DNA of 64,000 bases. Source: Aquanectria penicillioides. Taxonomy: Eukaryota; Ascomycota; Sordariomycetes; Hypocreales; Nectriaceae. The notes beneath the pieces were generated by a model. The model was not told where the DNA came from. It did no database searches and worked only from the letters and a program-made list of their open reading frames with translations. Position numbers and translations under genes: made by a program. Location: the NCBI GenBank assembly GCA_003415625.1, contig PYIU01000005.1:1803001-1867000 (forward strand), read 5' to 3'. Positions 51,260 to 62,680 of the stretch are shown here, piece by piece. The number at the start of each line of letters is the position of its first letter. Positions within the stretch are counted from its first letter, which is position 1.

Positions 51260-52006
51260 AGTGCCGTGCGTGCTTCGTCCCCAGCCAACCTCGGGGCATA
51301 CGTAATCGATCAGTCTGCTCAATCAACCATCCCCGGGTGCAACAGACCCTGCTTGCCCTTTTGTTTACGTCTCCAGGCGCCAGGTTCGTCCAGCAACAAT
51401 GGCATTGGTAGCGGCAGCGGCAGCGGTAGCGGCAGCATGATGCATCACTGTCATGACAGCAAAATTACCACCACTACCTCGTGGGTCTGTTTCTACCCAA
51501 ACCTAGTAAACAGCAAACTAGCGATGACCTATGCGCTGGCTCTCTCGCGCGCTCTCTCTCTCTCTCGAGGTACGGAATAGGTCCCGTACCCCACACACAC
51601 TCACCGTAGCATTACCCCTCCTCCTCCTCCTCCTCCCCTCCACTTCTCCCTCCCTGGACCACCCCGGGCGGGCCCTGTTCAGCTGGCTTTCAGTGGCTCT
51701 GCCAGGGAACCAGGAAACCGCAAAACCAGGGGACCTGACCACCGCCCGGGGTGGCTGATGTCATGGATCGCCCATGGTCAGACTGTGTGACCTCTCTCCC
51801 TCGTCATGATCAAGTCAGACACTCATCTGAACCAGATTCATGAAAAACCAACATGTGGGTAGAAAGCCACTGCCTTGGCCACCGGCGGTAAGCAACACCA
51901 CCGTCATCCTTCTGAGCCTTTTGAGCTGCCGGCGTTTCATCTCCTCTCTCTCCCTTCGCCGTCCCCGGTTAGATCTCCGCCGTTGCCCATTGGTCCCATG
52001 AAGAAG

Positions 52007-52029
52007 AAAAAAAAAAAAAAAAAAAAAAA
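52007..52029. repeat. Poly(A) tract, 23 nt
   Basis: A run of 23 A preceded by AAG repeats. It lies in gene-free DNA, 1.5 kb downstream of the RNR1 stop. Confidence 0.95.
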
Positions 52030-53580
52030 GGCCTTCATCCTTTTTCGTCCTGGACCGACTTCATCAAACTCGAATGGCAACGCTCCATTGCTGAGTCATG
52101 GACTTTCGTCCCTTCTTCCCTTTTGGCCTTCATGCCACCAAGGTACCCGAGCGCACGTCGTCGGCCAAAGACCTCATACTCGATACAGATTGTCATGCGT
52201 GAAACTGGAGACCGCCACATCCCGAGACGGGGATTAGGTGGGTGGGATAGACAACCAAAATCAGCTCAACTATTGTGGCTGGTTTCCTCTCGCCCATTGA
52301 TCCAGCAATCGCCACCTCGACGTAATCTCCGTGCTCGAGAGGTCGGCGTGGTCGGGCACCCGCCTTTGGCCTTGGCTGCTGAACCGAAACCAGCCCATGG
52401 CCCATCCGTAGTACAGCCCACACACTGCAGCCACTTCATACAGTACGCGCAACCGTGCCACCGTGAACGCATCGTGTGCCTCATTCGTGCAACCTCTCAT
52501 GACCCGTAGCTGTATGCAAGCCATCCGGACCCCTCCTCGTTGCTAGTTGCATCTAACCACTTCAACTTGCATCTCAACTCCAGCATCAATGTGCGCATGC
52601 GTGTGATTGACTCTTTTGTTTTCTTCTTTCTCCGGCGCCGTCGTTCCCCCAGTGAAATAACCAACCCCCCTTCAGTACCACCTGGAGTAACACCCGCCAT
52701 GGCACACACGCTCTTCTGATCATCCCATTTGGCAGGCTTCGAATTAAGGTCAATTAAGGGAGATGACCTTTTTTTTTTCTTCCTCCGCTCCTAAACATTC
52801 AATTTCGGTTGGCCTGGCTAGCTAATCAGATCCGGGCCAAGGGCGGGAGCAGATCGAACATACCCTAGACTAAGAACAAGGCTAGCCCGGGATGGATCGC
52901 CCAGGTTCAGCTCGACAGGTCTCTCCGTTCCGACGCTGAACCAGCCCCGTGGATTGCTTCCAGATCCACACTGCCCCGAAAGGACCGGCCGAGACCACTT
53001 TGCTTCGACGACCTGCCACTGGTCAATGCTTGTCTCACCACCGCGATTAACTCTTTTCCGATAGATACTATAGTATTTTCGTCCACGTCATTGTCCTGCC
53101 ATTTCCTCAGCTAGATAGAGGTTGACGGAACTTTTGATGATTGACACCATATCTCACGTCTCTTAGCTCTAAGTGCAACCCGGGAAAAGTCACTCGTCAC
53201 CAGTCGCCGAAGCCAAAGCGATCCAGACCCTGCGCAGCTTAATACATGTAGTCTTTTTTTTTGGGAGACGCGCAAGCATCACTAATAATCAATAATCTAA
53301 GGTTGGATAATAGACGTGGGGAAAAGACCGAAAAACCAAAATAATCCCAGGAAACGACCGAGATATCCTAATAATGTACTCCAGCGCGAGCATGCGCAAG
53401 GGGAATCAATGCCAATCCCCGAAGATGCTCACCGCAGAAAAAAAATAACACAAGACCAGACCATACATATTACCTTTCTGTACCTCATTCATACCGTGTC
53501 TTCCGACCCATGCCGTCGTGTTCATCTCATCGACCGTCATAATACACTCCTCCTCGCCCGCGCCGAGCGGTGGCGAGCGT

Positions 53581-56409
53581 TCAACCACTGCACATGATGC
53601 AGGACTCGGGGTTCTCAATGGAGCCTATCAATGTTCATTAGTATCTCTTCCTGATGTGCCATATAATTGCATGTGAAACTTACAAGCCACGACGGCCTCA
53701 GAGTAGATATCGCGCTCACGCTCTTCGCTGTCCTCGTCTTGATCCTCAGACTGGTCCTTCTTCTGACCAAGCTCCTCTTCCTTGACCTTCTCTGCGGGCT
53801 CGGTAGGGAGAGTCTTGGGGCTGCCACCCTTCTTGGCATCAGCCTTGCCAGGAGGGGGAGTAGCGGTCGGAGTAGGCACGCCGTTGGTGCTGGCAGTGTT
53901 TCCAGAGACGCCGCTAGTAGGGCCACGGGAGACAGCTCCGTGGGACATGCTGTAGGTCGATCCGGCAGGAGGAGCCCGCTTCTTCAGTGCCCGGGGAGTA
54001 CCGGTGTTGGTGTCGGCGATCTTCAAGGCCTGCTGATCAACAGTGAACTGAATGGGGGCAGCAGCGGCCTGAGTACGCAGGTAGTACATGCCAGTCTTGA
54101 GACCAAGCTTCCAGCCAGCGAAGTGCATACTGGTGATCTTGCCCATGGTGGGGTCCTTCATGTGAATGTTGAGGGACTGAGACTGATCGATGAAGGCACC
54201 TCGGTCGGCAGCCATCTGCACAACCTGGCGCTGAGAGATCTCCCAAACGGTCTTGTAGAGAGCCTTGATATCGGCAGGAATATTGGGGATGTTCTGGATG
54301 GATCCGTTCTCGGCAATGATTCGGTTCTTCATGGCATCCGACCACAAACCCATGTCGACCAGGTCCTTGAGGAGCCAGGGGTTGACAACCTGGAACTCAC
54401 CAGCTAGGACACGGCGCGAGTAGATGTTGGAGGTGTAGGGCTCGAAGCACTCGTTGTTGCCCAGAATCTGCGAGGTACTGGCAGTGGGCATGGGGGCAAG
54501 GAGAAGACTGTTGCGGATACCGTGCTCCTTAACCTGCTCACGGAGAGGCTCCCAGTCCCAGAGATCAGAGGGCTTCACGTTCCACATGTCGAACTGAAGG
54601 ACACCCTCAGAGGCAGGAGATCCCTTGAAGGTGGTATAGGTGCCCTCCTCCTTGGCGAGTTGTACAGAGGCAGTGAGAGCAGCGTGGTAGATGGTCTCGA
54701 AGATCTGCTTGTTCAGCTCACGAGCCTCGGGAGACTCGAAGGGCATGCGAAGGGCAAGGAAAGCATCGGCAAGACCTTGAACACCGACACCAATGGGTCG
54801 ATGGCGCATGTTGCTGTTTCGAGCCTCAATGACGGGGTAGTGGTTGACGTCGATGATCTTATTCAGGTTGCGGACGACGGTCTGGGTCACCTCGTGGAGC
54901 TTCTGGAAGTCATAGGTGCCTTCGTTATAGTCCACAAAGGAAGGCAGAGCCAGGGAGGCAAGGTTGCAAACAGCGACTTCATCAGGAGCGCAGTACTCGA
55001 TAATCTCAGTGCACAGGTTGGAGCTGCGGATGGTTCCCAGGTTCTTCTGGTTACTCTTGCGGTTGCAAGCATCCTTGTAGAGCATGAAGGGGTTGCCAGT
55101 CTCGGTCTGAGCCTCGAGGATAGCATACCAGAGCTTCTGGGCCTTCATGGTCTTGCGACCCTTGCCCTCACGTTCGTACTTCTCGTACAGAGCCTCGAAC
55201 TCCTCACCATAGCAATCAGCCAGGCCAGGGCACTCGTTGGGGCACATGAGAGTCCAGTCACCGTTCTTCTCGACACGCTTCATGAACAGATCGGGGATCC
55301 ACAGGGCAAGAAAAAGATCACGGGCGCGGACCTCCTCCTTTCCGTGGTTCTTACGGAGGTCGAGGAACTCGAAGACATCGGCGTGCCAAGGCTCGAGGTA
55401 GATGGCGAAAGCACCAGGTCGCTTGTTGCCACCCTGATCGACGTATCGAGCAGTGTTATTGAAGACACGAAGCATGGGGATGACACCGTTGGAGGTACCG
55501 TTGGTGCCGGCGATGTAAGAGCCAGTGGCACGGATTCGGTGGGCGTTCAGGCCGATACCACCAGCCATCTTGGAGATCATGGCACAGGTCTTGAGGGTGT
55601 CATAGATACCCTCAATGCTGTCCTCCTTCATGTCGACGAGGAAGCATGATGAGAGCTGGGGCTGGGGAGTACCAGCGTTGAAGAGGGTGGGGGAAGCGTG
55701 GGTGAAGAACTTCATAGACATGAGGTTGTACGTCTCAAGGACGCGCTCAATGTCATCACCCCAGATGCCGACTGAAACACGCATAATCATGTGCTGGGGA
55801 CGCTCGACAATCTTGCCGTCAATCTTGAGGAGGTAGGATCGCTCCAGGGTCTTGAAACCAAAGTATTGGTAGCTGAAGTCACGGTCGTAGACAATGGCAG
55901 AGTCAAGCTCCTCCTTGTGTCGCATGACGCACTCATAGGTCTCCTGAGAGATCATGGGGGACGGCCGGCCGTTCTTGGGGTTGACATAGTGGTAGAGGTC
56001 GCTCACCACAGAAGACCACTGCTTCTTGGTCTGCTTGTGAAGGTTGGAGACGGCAATGCGGGCAGCGAGGATCGCATAGTCGGGGTGGGTAACGGTCATG
56101 TACGCCGCGGTCTCGGCAGCCTGTGGAAATCATCATTAGTTGACCGAAGCATCATGACAAATGAGACAGGGCTCACAAGATCGTCCAATTGGACGGTAGT
56201 AACACCGCCATAGACACCAGAGATGACTTTCTGGGTGATGGCAACAGGATCAACGTGGTCCATGTCCAGGCCGTAACACAGTCTGGAAACACGGGCAGTG
56301 ATCTTGTCGAACTGGACACGCTCCTGGCGTCCATCTGATCGGTTGTCAGCGTGGGGGACACAGCAGAGCATTGGATGATTTGATACATACCGCGCTTCTT
56401 GACGAACAT
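53581..56409 (-). CDS. RNR1: Ribonucleoside-diphosphate reductase large subunit
   Basis: The class Ia R1 subunit reduces ribonucleotides to deoxyribonucleotides for DNA synthesis, paired with the R2 radical subunit. Exons on the minus strand are 56409-56391 (19 nt), 56334-56177, 56120-53684 and 53624-53581, all GT-AG. The product is 885 aa. The N-terminal ATP-cone starts [18 protein letters not shown]. Active-site residues in place are C218 (LSSCFLV), N427, C429 and E431 (SNLCTEI) and C444 (VCNLASL). The [20 protein letters not shown] motif is present. After an alanine/proline-rich linker, the C-terminus ends PESCIMCSG, encoded by the last short exon; its CxxC pair re-reduces the active site. 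A gene model that misses the last 44-nt exon would lose this essential tail. It shares an 827-bp promoter with the divergent TatD gene. Confidence 0.97.
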
Positions 56410-57236
56410 GGTGGTGGCGGTAAAGGGAGTTGAAAGGGAGGCGGGGAGGACGGGATGAACCGGATGCAAGGCTAATGCAAGGCTCTCTTCCCTGCTATAT
56501 GGAGCAGCTGGAAGACAGAGCGGCGTCCAAGAAGAAGATCTGGAACGCTTGAGACAAGATGGTGTTTGTCCAAGACGGTTCGCGAAGGGTTGTTGAGGGG
56601 AGGTGAGAACCAAGTGTGCACGGGATGTGAAGGGAGGTTTTATGGGAGGCGCGTCTTCTGCACGCGACGCCAATTTCTTAGCGCGACAACAAGACAGGCG
56701 CATTTGGAAATCCATTAAAAAAAGTCCCCGCCCGGCAACCTGAGGCAACGCCCGCGTCTATGCAGTAAGGCACCGATTGCGGCTCAAACCGGGGACGCCT
56801 GAGCTCATTCCATGTCCAGCAAATCGGTGAGAGCATCGGATTTCCTCGTAACTCCTGCTTTATTCCATCGAGACTGCGATTCTCAACAATTCGCGACAAT
56901 CCGCTCCGATATCGCGTTGTCGCGCCCCCTGGTCCCCTGAGTCTGGTCTTGGTGGGGTCCGTTCGTGAGCTTGCACGCGCATTCACGTGACCGCAGATGC
57001 TAATTATTAATTGAAAAAGGCCACGGCGAAGGATTTACGGCCCAACCTCTCGTAATCATGACTGAAGAGAGAATGGGGACGTGCCGTGAGCGACAGCCAA
57101 TGAACGAGTAGTCCTGCCAACGTCCCACCAAAGCCCTGGGCTCAGTCTGACTCTCTAGAATCTTGACGGGTTTGCTGCCTATTATTAGTGACTCAAAGCC
57201 TTGTGTTGTCGTTGGTGTTGCGAAATAGTTGAACCC
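56410..57236. promoter_or_regulatory. Bidirectional RNR1/TatD promoter with ACGCG cores
   Basis: These 827 bp separate the divergent RNR1 and TatD starts. ACGCG cores (the centre of MluI cell-cycle boxes bound by MBF) occur at 56650-56654 (minus), 56662-56666 (plus), 56913-56917 (minus) and 56975-56979 (plus). A TCACGTGA palindrome (E-box type) lies at 56983-56990. Control of ribonucleotide reductase genes by MBF-type factors is known in yeasts; its action here is inferred. Four cores in about 570 bp is only a mild excess over chance in GC-rich DNA. Confidence 0.45.
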
Positions 57237-58657
57237 ATGCTACCAAAAAGGCTTCCCCTGCGAGTCCCAGTCCACAACTTTCGTTTCTCTTTTCAACCTA
57301 TGCATTTCAGATCCATCACCATGGCTGCAACTCCATCGGGCTCTGAGCCCGCCAGCGTGCCAAGCTACACTCCCAGATACATTGATGTACGTGTTTCCGG
57401 GTATATGTACCCTCACTTTGCATATCCGATGTGGAGCCCGGACTTACACGCTGCATTCTGTCTCGTAGATCGGCATCAACTTGGCGGATCCCATCTTTCG
57501 AGGTCGTTACCACGGCAAGCAGCGACATCCTGATGACCTTGCCGGCGTCATTGGCAGAGCAGGCGAAGTGGGCTGCTCAAAGCTCATTGTAACAGGCTCA
57601 GACTTAGGCAACTCTCGCGAAGCTCTCAACCTTGCTAATGAATACCGTGGGTTACCTTTATAATAGTCTTCCCCTTTGACGCTAAGTTTTGTGAATAACA
57701 GCGGGAACTGTCTTTGCGACTGCCGGTATCCATCCCTGTAGCAGCGCGGTATTTAGCACTGCAGGACCCTCCCACGAGTCTGAACATACGACACCCTGTA
57801 GCCCGGATCCCGACGCACCAGTCTCGGAAGAGCATCCTCCCGATGCGGAGAAAACCGAGCAACTCGTTGCCAGGCTGACTGCTTTGGTTTCCGAGGCCCA
57901 GGCTTCTGATAGGAAGCATCTTGTTGCCATGGGCGAGTTCGGTCTCGATTATGACCGTCTCCATTACTGCTCCAAGGCAATTCAACTGCATTCTTTCGCT
58001 GCACAACTCAAGGTGGCTGCCTCTTTGAGTCCCCAGCTGCCATTGTTCCTGCACTCAAGAGCCGCTCACGCTGACTTCGTCAGGCTCCTCAAGGACGCTT
58101 TTGGCGAGAAACTCGAGAAACTTGAGAAGGGAGGCGTTGTCCATAGCTTTACTGGAACTGCTGTGGAAATGCATGAGTTGATGGACCTAGGACTTTATAT
58201 TGGCATCAATGGGTGCAGTTTCAAGACTGTAGAGAACTGCGCCGTGGTTAAAGAAGTCACCCTTGACCGACTTATGATTGAAACAGACGGGCCCTGGTGT
58301 GAAGTTAGACCTAGTCATGAGGGGTGGAAGTATTTGATCGAGAAGCAGGAACCCAAGCCTGTACCAGAGGTGGAGCAGAATGGAACTGCCGTCACACCTG
58401 ATGCAGCTCCGAAGCAGAAGCAGCAGAAACAGCAGAAGCAATCCAAGAAACCCCAGAAGAAGGAACCAGAAGTCCCTGACCGCTTCAAGGTGGTCAAGAA
58501 GGAGAAGTGGGAGGAGGGTGCTATGGTCAAGGGCCGCAACGAACCATGCAGCATTGAGCGCGTCGCCAAGATTGTGGCAGGCATCAAGGGCGTCAGTGTT
58601 GAGGAAGTGTGCGAGGCAGCATGGAGCAACACGGTAGCTGTGTTTGGAGTCGAATGA
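57237..58657 (+). CDS. TatD-related deoxyribonuclease (TATDN1-like)
   Basis: TatD-family enzymes are metal-dependent DNases with a TIM-barrel fold, linked to DNA repair and apoptosis-like DNA degradation. Exons are 57237-57386, 57469-57646 and 57702-58657 (introns 82 and 55 nt). Motifs: IGINLADPIFRGRYHGKQ at exon 2 start, YPGTVFATAGIHPC across intron 2, VAMGEFGLDYDRLHYC with the metal-binding Glu, LFLHSRAAHADF with His, VVHSFTGTAVEM, and MIETDGPWCEVRPSHEG with the catalytic Asp. A Lys/Gln-rich insert (KQKQQKQQKQSKK) separates the barrel from the last helix. The ATG at 57237 gives 427 aa; the ATG at 57321 (MAATPSGSEP) gives 399 aa. The extra 28 residues hold five Arg/Lys and no acidic residue, like a mitochondrial presequence. 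It is head to head with RNR1 and converges on CHL4 with a 112-bp gap. Confidence 0.92.
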
Positions 58658-58769
58658 GAGATGATGATAATAAAGTTGGACGGGAGGGTGTTCCCATCAC
58701 GGGGTATCAACTAGAGAAAAGGACATAGAGTAGACGCCGATACACATATTCACCCAAAGCCACGTCACA

Positions 58770-60305
58770 TCATAACCCTGAGCCCTTGTGGCCGCGTATT
58801 CGCCCATGCCTCACGATTCCTGTCGTCACACCGTCCTCCCCTGTCATCCATCCCGGCATTCGCTCACCATCGATTATACCAGCCTCAACAAGTTGTCTTA
58901 TACCTGCCCACACATGGTTGCCCTGGAATGATATCTTGACGGCTGGGGTCCATTCGCCCGAGGTTTCAATGTCATCTGGGGTGTCATTGTGCTCCTCAGA
59001 GGCATCCGCCTGTTCAAGGACAGCATCAATCTTGCTCCGCCGGCGTTTCGTTGCCCTTTTCCCCGCAGCAGGTTGCTCGACGTTGCTCTCATCATTGTTC
59101 TCCTCCGCAGGCGTGCTTGCCGACTTGAACTTATCCTGTATCACAATCTCAACCCTCTCAACACCCTTCCCGTCTGTAACGAGACCAGAATCGCCAAACC
59201 GTGCCTGAGCCACCAACTTCGCTCGTTTGGCCACCCGCTGCATTGCTGTTTGCTCTACCACCCTCTTCCGCCGCTCAGTGTCAAGTGAAGACTCTCTGGA
59301 GAGCGGTGGTGTCGGGAGGACCGTGTCCAAGGGTGACTGTTTCTTCTTCTCATCGGCATAGATACTCCAACCACCAGCGGCGGAGTTTGTACGCCCTGAA
59401 CCCTTCCTTTCTAGAATTGCTTCCAAGTTTCGACTTGTAAGGTTGCTATTCTTGAGGGTGTAACGTTCCCTGGGGCGAGATAGCGCTTTAGGAACACTGT
59501 CTACGATTAAACTCTGTAGACTTTTGGATTCGCCTGAGCTGATGGAACCTGTGCTCTGAGACTTGGTGATGTAAAGAGCTGGAGAGCCGTCTGGGAAGGC
59601 AAGGTAAATAGTCCGCGAGCCATCGAAGGTTGTAGCAGTGCCTGATCCATCCCGGGATGACAACGCCAAATTAGTCGCATATGGGGAGTCGATGACGAAT
59701 AGTCTAAGGAGCAGAACGGGCAAGTCCCTGGGCCGATGAAAGTGGTAGTGCGCTTTCACATCGGGCAACACCTGATTCTGGAGATTTTGGAGAAATGTTG
59801 ACGGGTGGAATCGGGGGATAGCAAGGGTTTTTCGATTAACTTTGAGAACTTCTTCTTCATCTGCTCCAGTCTTGGACGGCTGCATGAGTGGTAGAATCTG
59901 ATACGAGGACCACTTCTGAGAAGCAGGGTTTTGGTCAAAGTAGGCGAGATCTGCCATTGCCAATTGATACAACGTCAGGCCATGCCGCCAATCTCCCTCC
60001 AAAATGCGACTAACTACATCGCGCTTCGAGCCCTTTTGTTGTTGCATATCAAAGTAGAGTTGCTGAAGCTCGCCCAAGGACTGGCATGGTGGGTAGAGAT
60101 CATCGGCGTCCTCATCGTCGTCCTCGTCTGTTTGGATATAAGGGATTGCGTTGGGGAGGCTTCCATCCTCAAGCCAGTCAAGCGCAAGTGAGATGAGAGA
60201 CTCACGCGTGAGCCGATTGAGGCACTTTTGCACAGCAGGATTTGAAGAGGCAACGCGAAGTGTCGACGGCAAACTGCCAGTAGTTGGGATAGAAATGCGA
60301 GTCAT
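58770..60305 (-). CDS. CHL4: CHL4-family kinetochore protein (CENP-N-like)
   Basis: Chl4/CENP-N is an inner-kinetochore subunit of the CCAN that helps tie centromeric nucleosomes to microtubule-binding complexes. This is a single exon of 511 aa. The start MTRISIPTTGSLPSTLRV follows upstream stops. Family regions seen include LNRLTRESLISLALDWLED, LQQLYFDMQQQKGSKRDVV, then LEGDWRHGLTLYQLAMADLAYF and the LPDVKAHYHFHRPRDLPVLL motif. The centre is disordered with a basic KRATKRRRSK patch, likely nuclear localisation. The C-terminus has ISFQGNHVWAGIRQLVEAG typical of fungal members. An acidic insert DEDDDEDADD lies near residue 60. The assignment is from recalled family patterns and is fairly strong; the protein is fast evolving. 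Confidence 0.87.
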   Translation of the reverse strand: MTRISIPTTGSLPSTLRVASSNPAVQKCLNRLTRESLISLALDWLEDGSLPNAIPYIQTDEDDDEDADDLYPPCQSLGELQQLYFDMQQQKGSKRDVVSRILEGDWRHGLTLYQLAMADLAYFDQNPASQKWSSYQILPLMQPSKTGADEEEVLKVNRKTLAIPRFHPSTFLQNLQNQVLPDVKAHYHFHRPRDLPVLLLRLFVIDSPYATNLALSSRDGSGTATTFDGSRTIYLAFPDGSPALYITKSQSTGSISSGESKSLQSLIVDSVPKALSRPRERYTLKNSNLTSRNLEAILERKGSGRTNSAAGGWSIYADEKKKQSPLDTVLPTPPLSRESSLDTERRKRVVEQTAMQRVAKRAKLVAQARFGDSGLVTDGKGVERVEIVIQDKFKSASTPAEENNDESNVEQPAAGKRATKRRRSKIDAVLEQADASEEHNDTPDDIETSGEWTPAVKISFQGNHVWAGIRQLVEAGIIDGERMPGWMTGEDGVTTGIVRHGRIRGHKGSGL

Positions 60306-60840
60306 GTTGAGGGCCGCTGGCTGAGGCGGAGATTATCCAGTAGATACTCAGGATCAACAACGACAACAAGACGCGGCCTGGACAAGGCTGAGATGACAAG
60401 ATGGCAAGGCTGCCCCGCTTGGCGGAGTTGAGACCGTCACTGGAAGGCTTGGATGTATGTGTACGTATCCGTGGTGTTTTAGTCGCGACACGTCTGTTTG
60501 CTGAGAACGCGTCGCATCTGTTCCGTGGTTGAGCCGATTGTGCTTCAGCATGAAATGAAGCAGGTAGTCCGCTGACAAAGCGGCAGTCAATCCGTTGTGC
60601 GAAAGCACGGGCCACCGGAATGGTCAACTGCACCTCGCACTCTACTGCCTTCCTTGGTAAGTGTCACGCGTAAAACCCACTATATCACTAGCAAAAGTGT
60701 AAGGCACCTTACTACAGGTACTAATGCAAATATGCCATATATACTCGCGACAGTAAGTGAATATGGTGCATACCTGGTACTCTAGGTACCTGGGTAGACT
60801 GGAAGAGAGTCATGTGACTAGGATCGGCCCGCCTTACGTG

Positions 60841-62680
60841 GGCACTGAGGCTAGCTTGAGGAAGAACCCCGGATGAGGAGCTCGCTTCCGAGAGGAGCTC
60901 CCCTTGGGCACTGAGGACGTAAATGGTGACGAGGCATGCCACGCCGTCCACCCCCAACTTAGATGTGCCTATGGGACGACCTGAGCGCGGGCATGGCATG
61001 ACTAGGCATGCAATACGTACTCGATTGGTACTGAATCTCCTGGCTCTCTCGTGGGCCAGTCCTGGTTGGGTCCGCCACCCCACAATGAAGGCCACTCTTG
61101 GGCTGAACAATGGCCATGATTCGGAGAGCCGAGAGGATCAGGGCGGAGACAGTCGGGGAAAGATGTTTGAGGAGCTTGGTTTAGAGCTCTGCTGGTGCGT
61201 CTGGCACTGATGATGAACTCCCCGATGACGAGTCAGGCTCTTACCCATGGATATCTGGGGAGTTGTTGCCCGCTTCAGTCGCATAACCTCGGGGAGTAGC
61301 TCCGTGCCCCCCCACGTTCTTGTAGCAGCCACGGCAGGGGCCATGACATTCCCAGCGTCAGGTGCAGATCTCGGCCGGCAGATGCGCGAATACCGCCATG
61401 GATAGCTACAGGTGCAGACAGAGGACGAAAATGATGGTGTGTAAGTGGTGTGAATGGTGGGGGGTGTGTGTGTGGCGGACAACAGGGGCCCCTCAAGAAG
61501 ACAAAGCCACGGCCTTGTACGAATAATATTGCCTCAGTCGGTCTGGGTGATCTCTCGTCAGACCTCCCCAGGAGATTCGATGAGGGTTGAGCTGGTGGAG
61601 GGCGAGCTCGGGGAGTTCCCAGACCGTGGGGCGAGGGCCCTGGGCTAGTAGAAGCGAGGAACCACCAGCCCGGGGAGACTTGCTTTTGGACACCAGCACC
61701 CACGCACACGACGCCTCATGTCCACCCTTGGGTTGGGGCCCCAATTTCTCGGGGAGTTGGATGGCTCAGGTGATGACCATTGGCCAGTGGGCCGACATTT
61801 CATAATCGCTTCTCTCATTTAGTCGCGAGATAGAAGCGCGACGGTGCCACAGCCCACGCAACCACGCCCCATTTGGCAAATTTACCCACATGAGGAGTTC
61901 ATTGAGGCCGCCTTCGCATGCGCCTGACGACATGGGGCTGGTGTCACGCACATACAGACGACAGGCGTGCGTGCATGGTTTAGGTCAAGGCAGTTGTGAT
62001 TCACAGCTGTTGTTGGTTAAGCGTGTGTTTCTTTTGCGGGCGATGTCTTGGAATGATTGAACACTGTGCGAGGTTGCATGCCACCGTTGGGTATTTACTC
62101 AGCCCCTGATGAGCGATTGAATTTTTGTGAGCTTTGTTCAGATGGCGAGGATAGCGAAATGAAAATTCGAGACGATAAGGAGAAACGCAACCCAAAAAAA
62201 ACATCACCAAAATGTGTGTGCGCGATAATTCCCGGGACTTCAACTCAGGGTTTGCGACCGGACCGGAAACTCGGACATCCAAGCGTCATCGAGTTAGACG
62301 CAAAGCTGGGCGATGCCAGAAAAAGTCGCCACTGTGCCTTGGATTCACGCTACAGGTCGTTGGGACTTGGCACTGAGACTGGGCACTGTGCTCTGCCTCA
62401 CACTCCCCGATCAAGGGACCACCCACTTTGCCGACCAGGCAGACTTGGCAGAAGTGGCGACAACATTACTGCTGAAACATCTCGTTGTGAATTCGCCGAC
62501 AAAAGCAAACAGCTTGAGTGGCGTTGGGAGCTCAATGGCGAACCCCAGTTTGACTTTTATCGATCCGTCTGTTTACACGTCTGCCAATACGAGAATCAAC
62601 CGTGCAACAGTTTGGGTGTATGGAGTCAAAATTATCAATACCCTTCAGTGAGTGTCCCGCGTTGTGCTGGCTCGGGGAGT
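60841..62680. repeat. Dispersed short words TCGGGGAGT and GGCACTGA
   Basis: CGGGGAGT occurs at 61290, 61609, 61750 and 62673 (plus; all preceded by CT) and as ACTCCCCG at 61217 and 62402 (minus; both with sense context ATCGGGGAGT). GGCACTGA occurs at 60841, 60907, 61203 and 62369, all plus. Near-matches CTGGGGAGT (61255) and CGGGGAGA (61671) are also present. It could be a set of factor-binding sites or remains of a decayed repeat. Confidence 0.5.

Larger units (their letters stand above)
48588..53580. other. 5-kb intergenic region, CFEM gene to RNR1
   Basis: This holds the CFEM-gene promoter (right after 48588) and, at the far end, the RNR1 3' flank. No gene is recognisable; open frames up to about 230 codons near 48526-49230 overlap the CFEM first exon region and lack any domain. 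Simple repeats are dense: G13 at 48868, GGCAT near 49393, C20 at 50676, AGAGT at 50754, a 10-bp unit at 51231, CT repeats near 51540 and A23 at 52007. Confidence 0.5.

Noticed and set aside
54522..55649. 375-codon plus-strand open frame opposite RNR1
   Set aside because: Antisense shadow of a highly conserved gene; no independent evidence.
29298..60800. Recurring GTACCTA/TAGGTAC and TACGGAG words in spacers
   Set aside because: By hand count their frequency over the window is about what chance predicts for 7-mers, so no motif is claimed.
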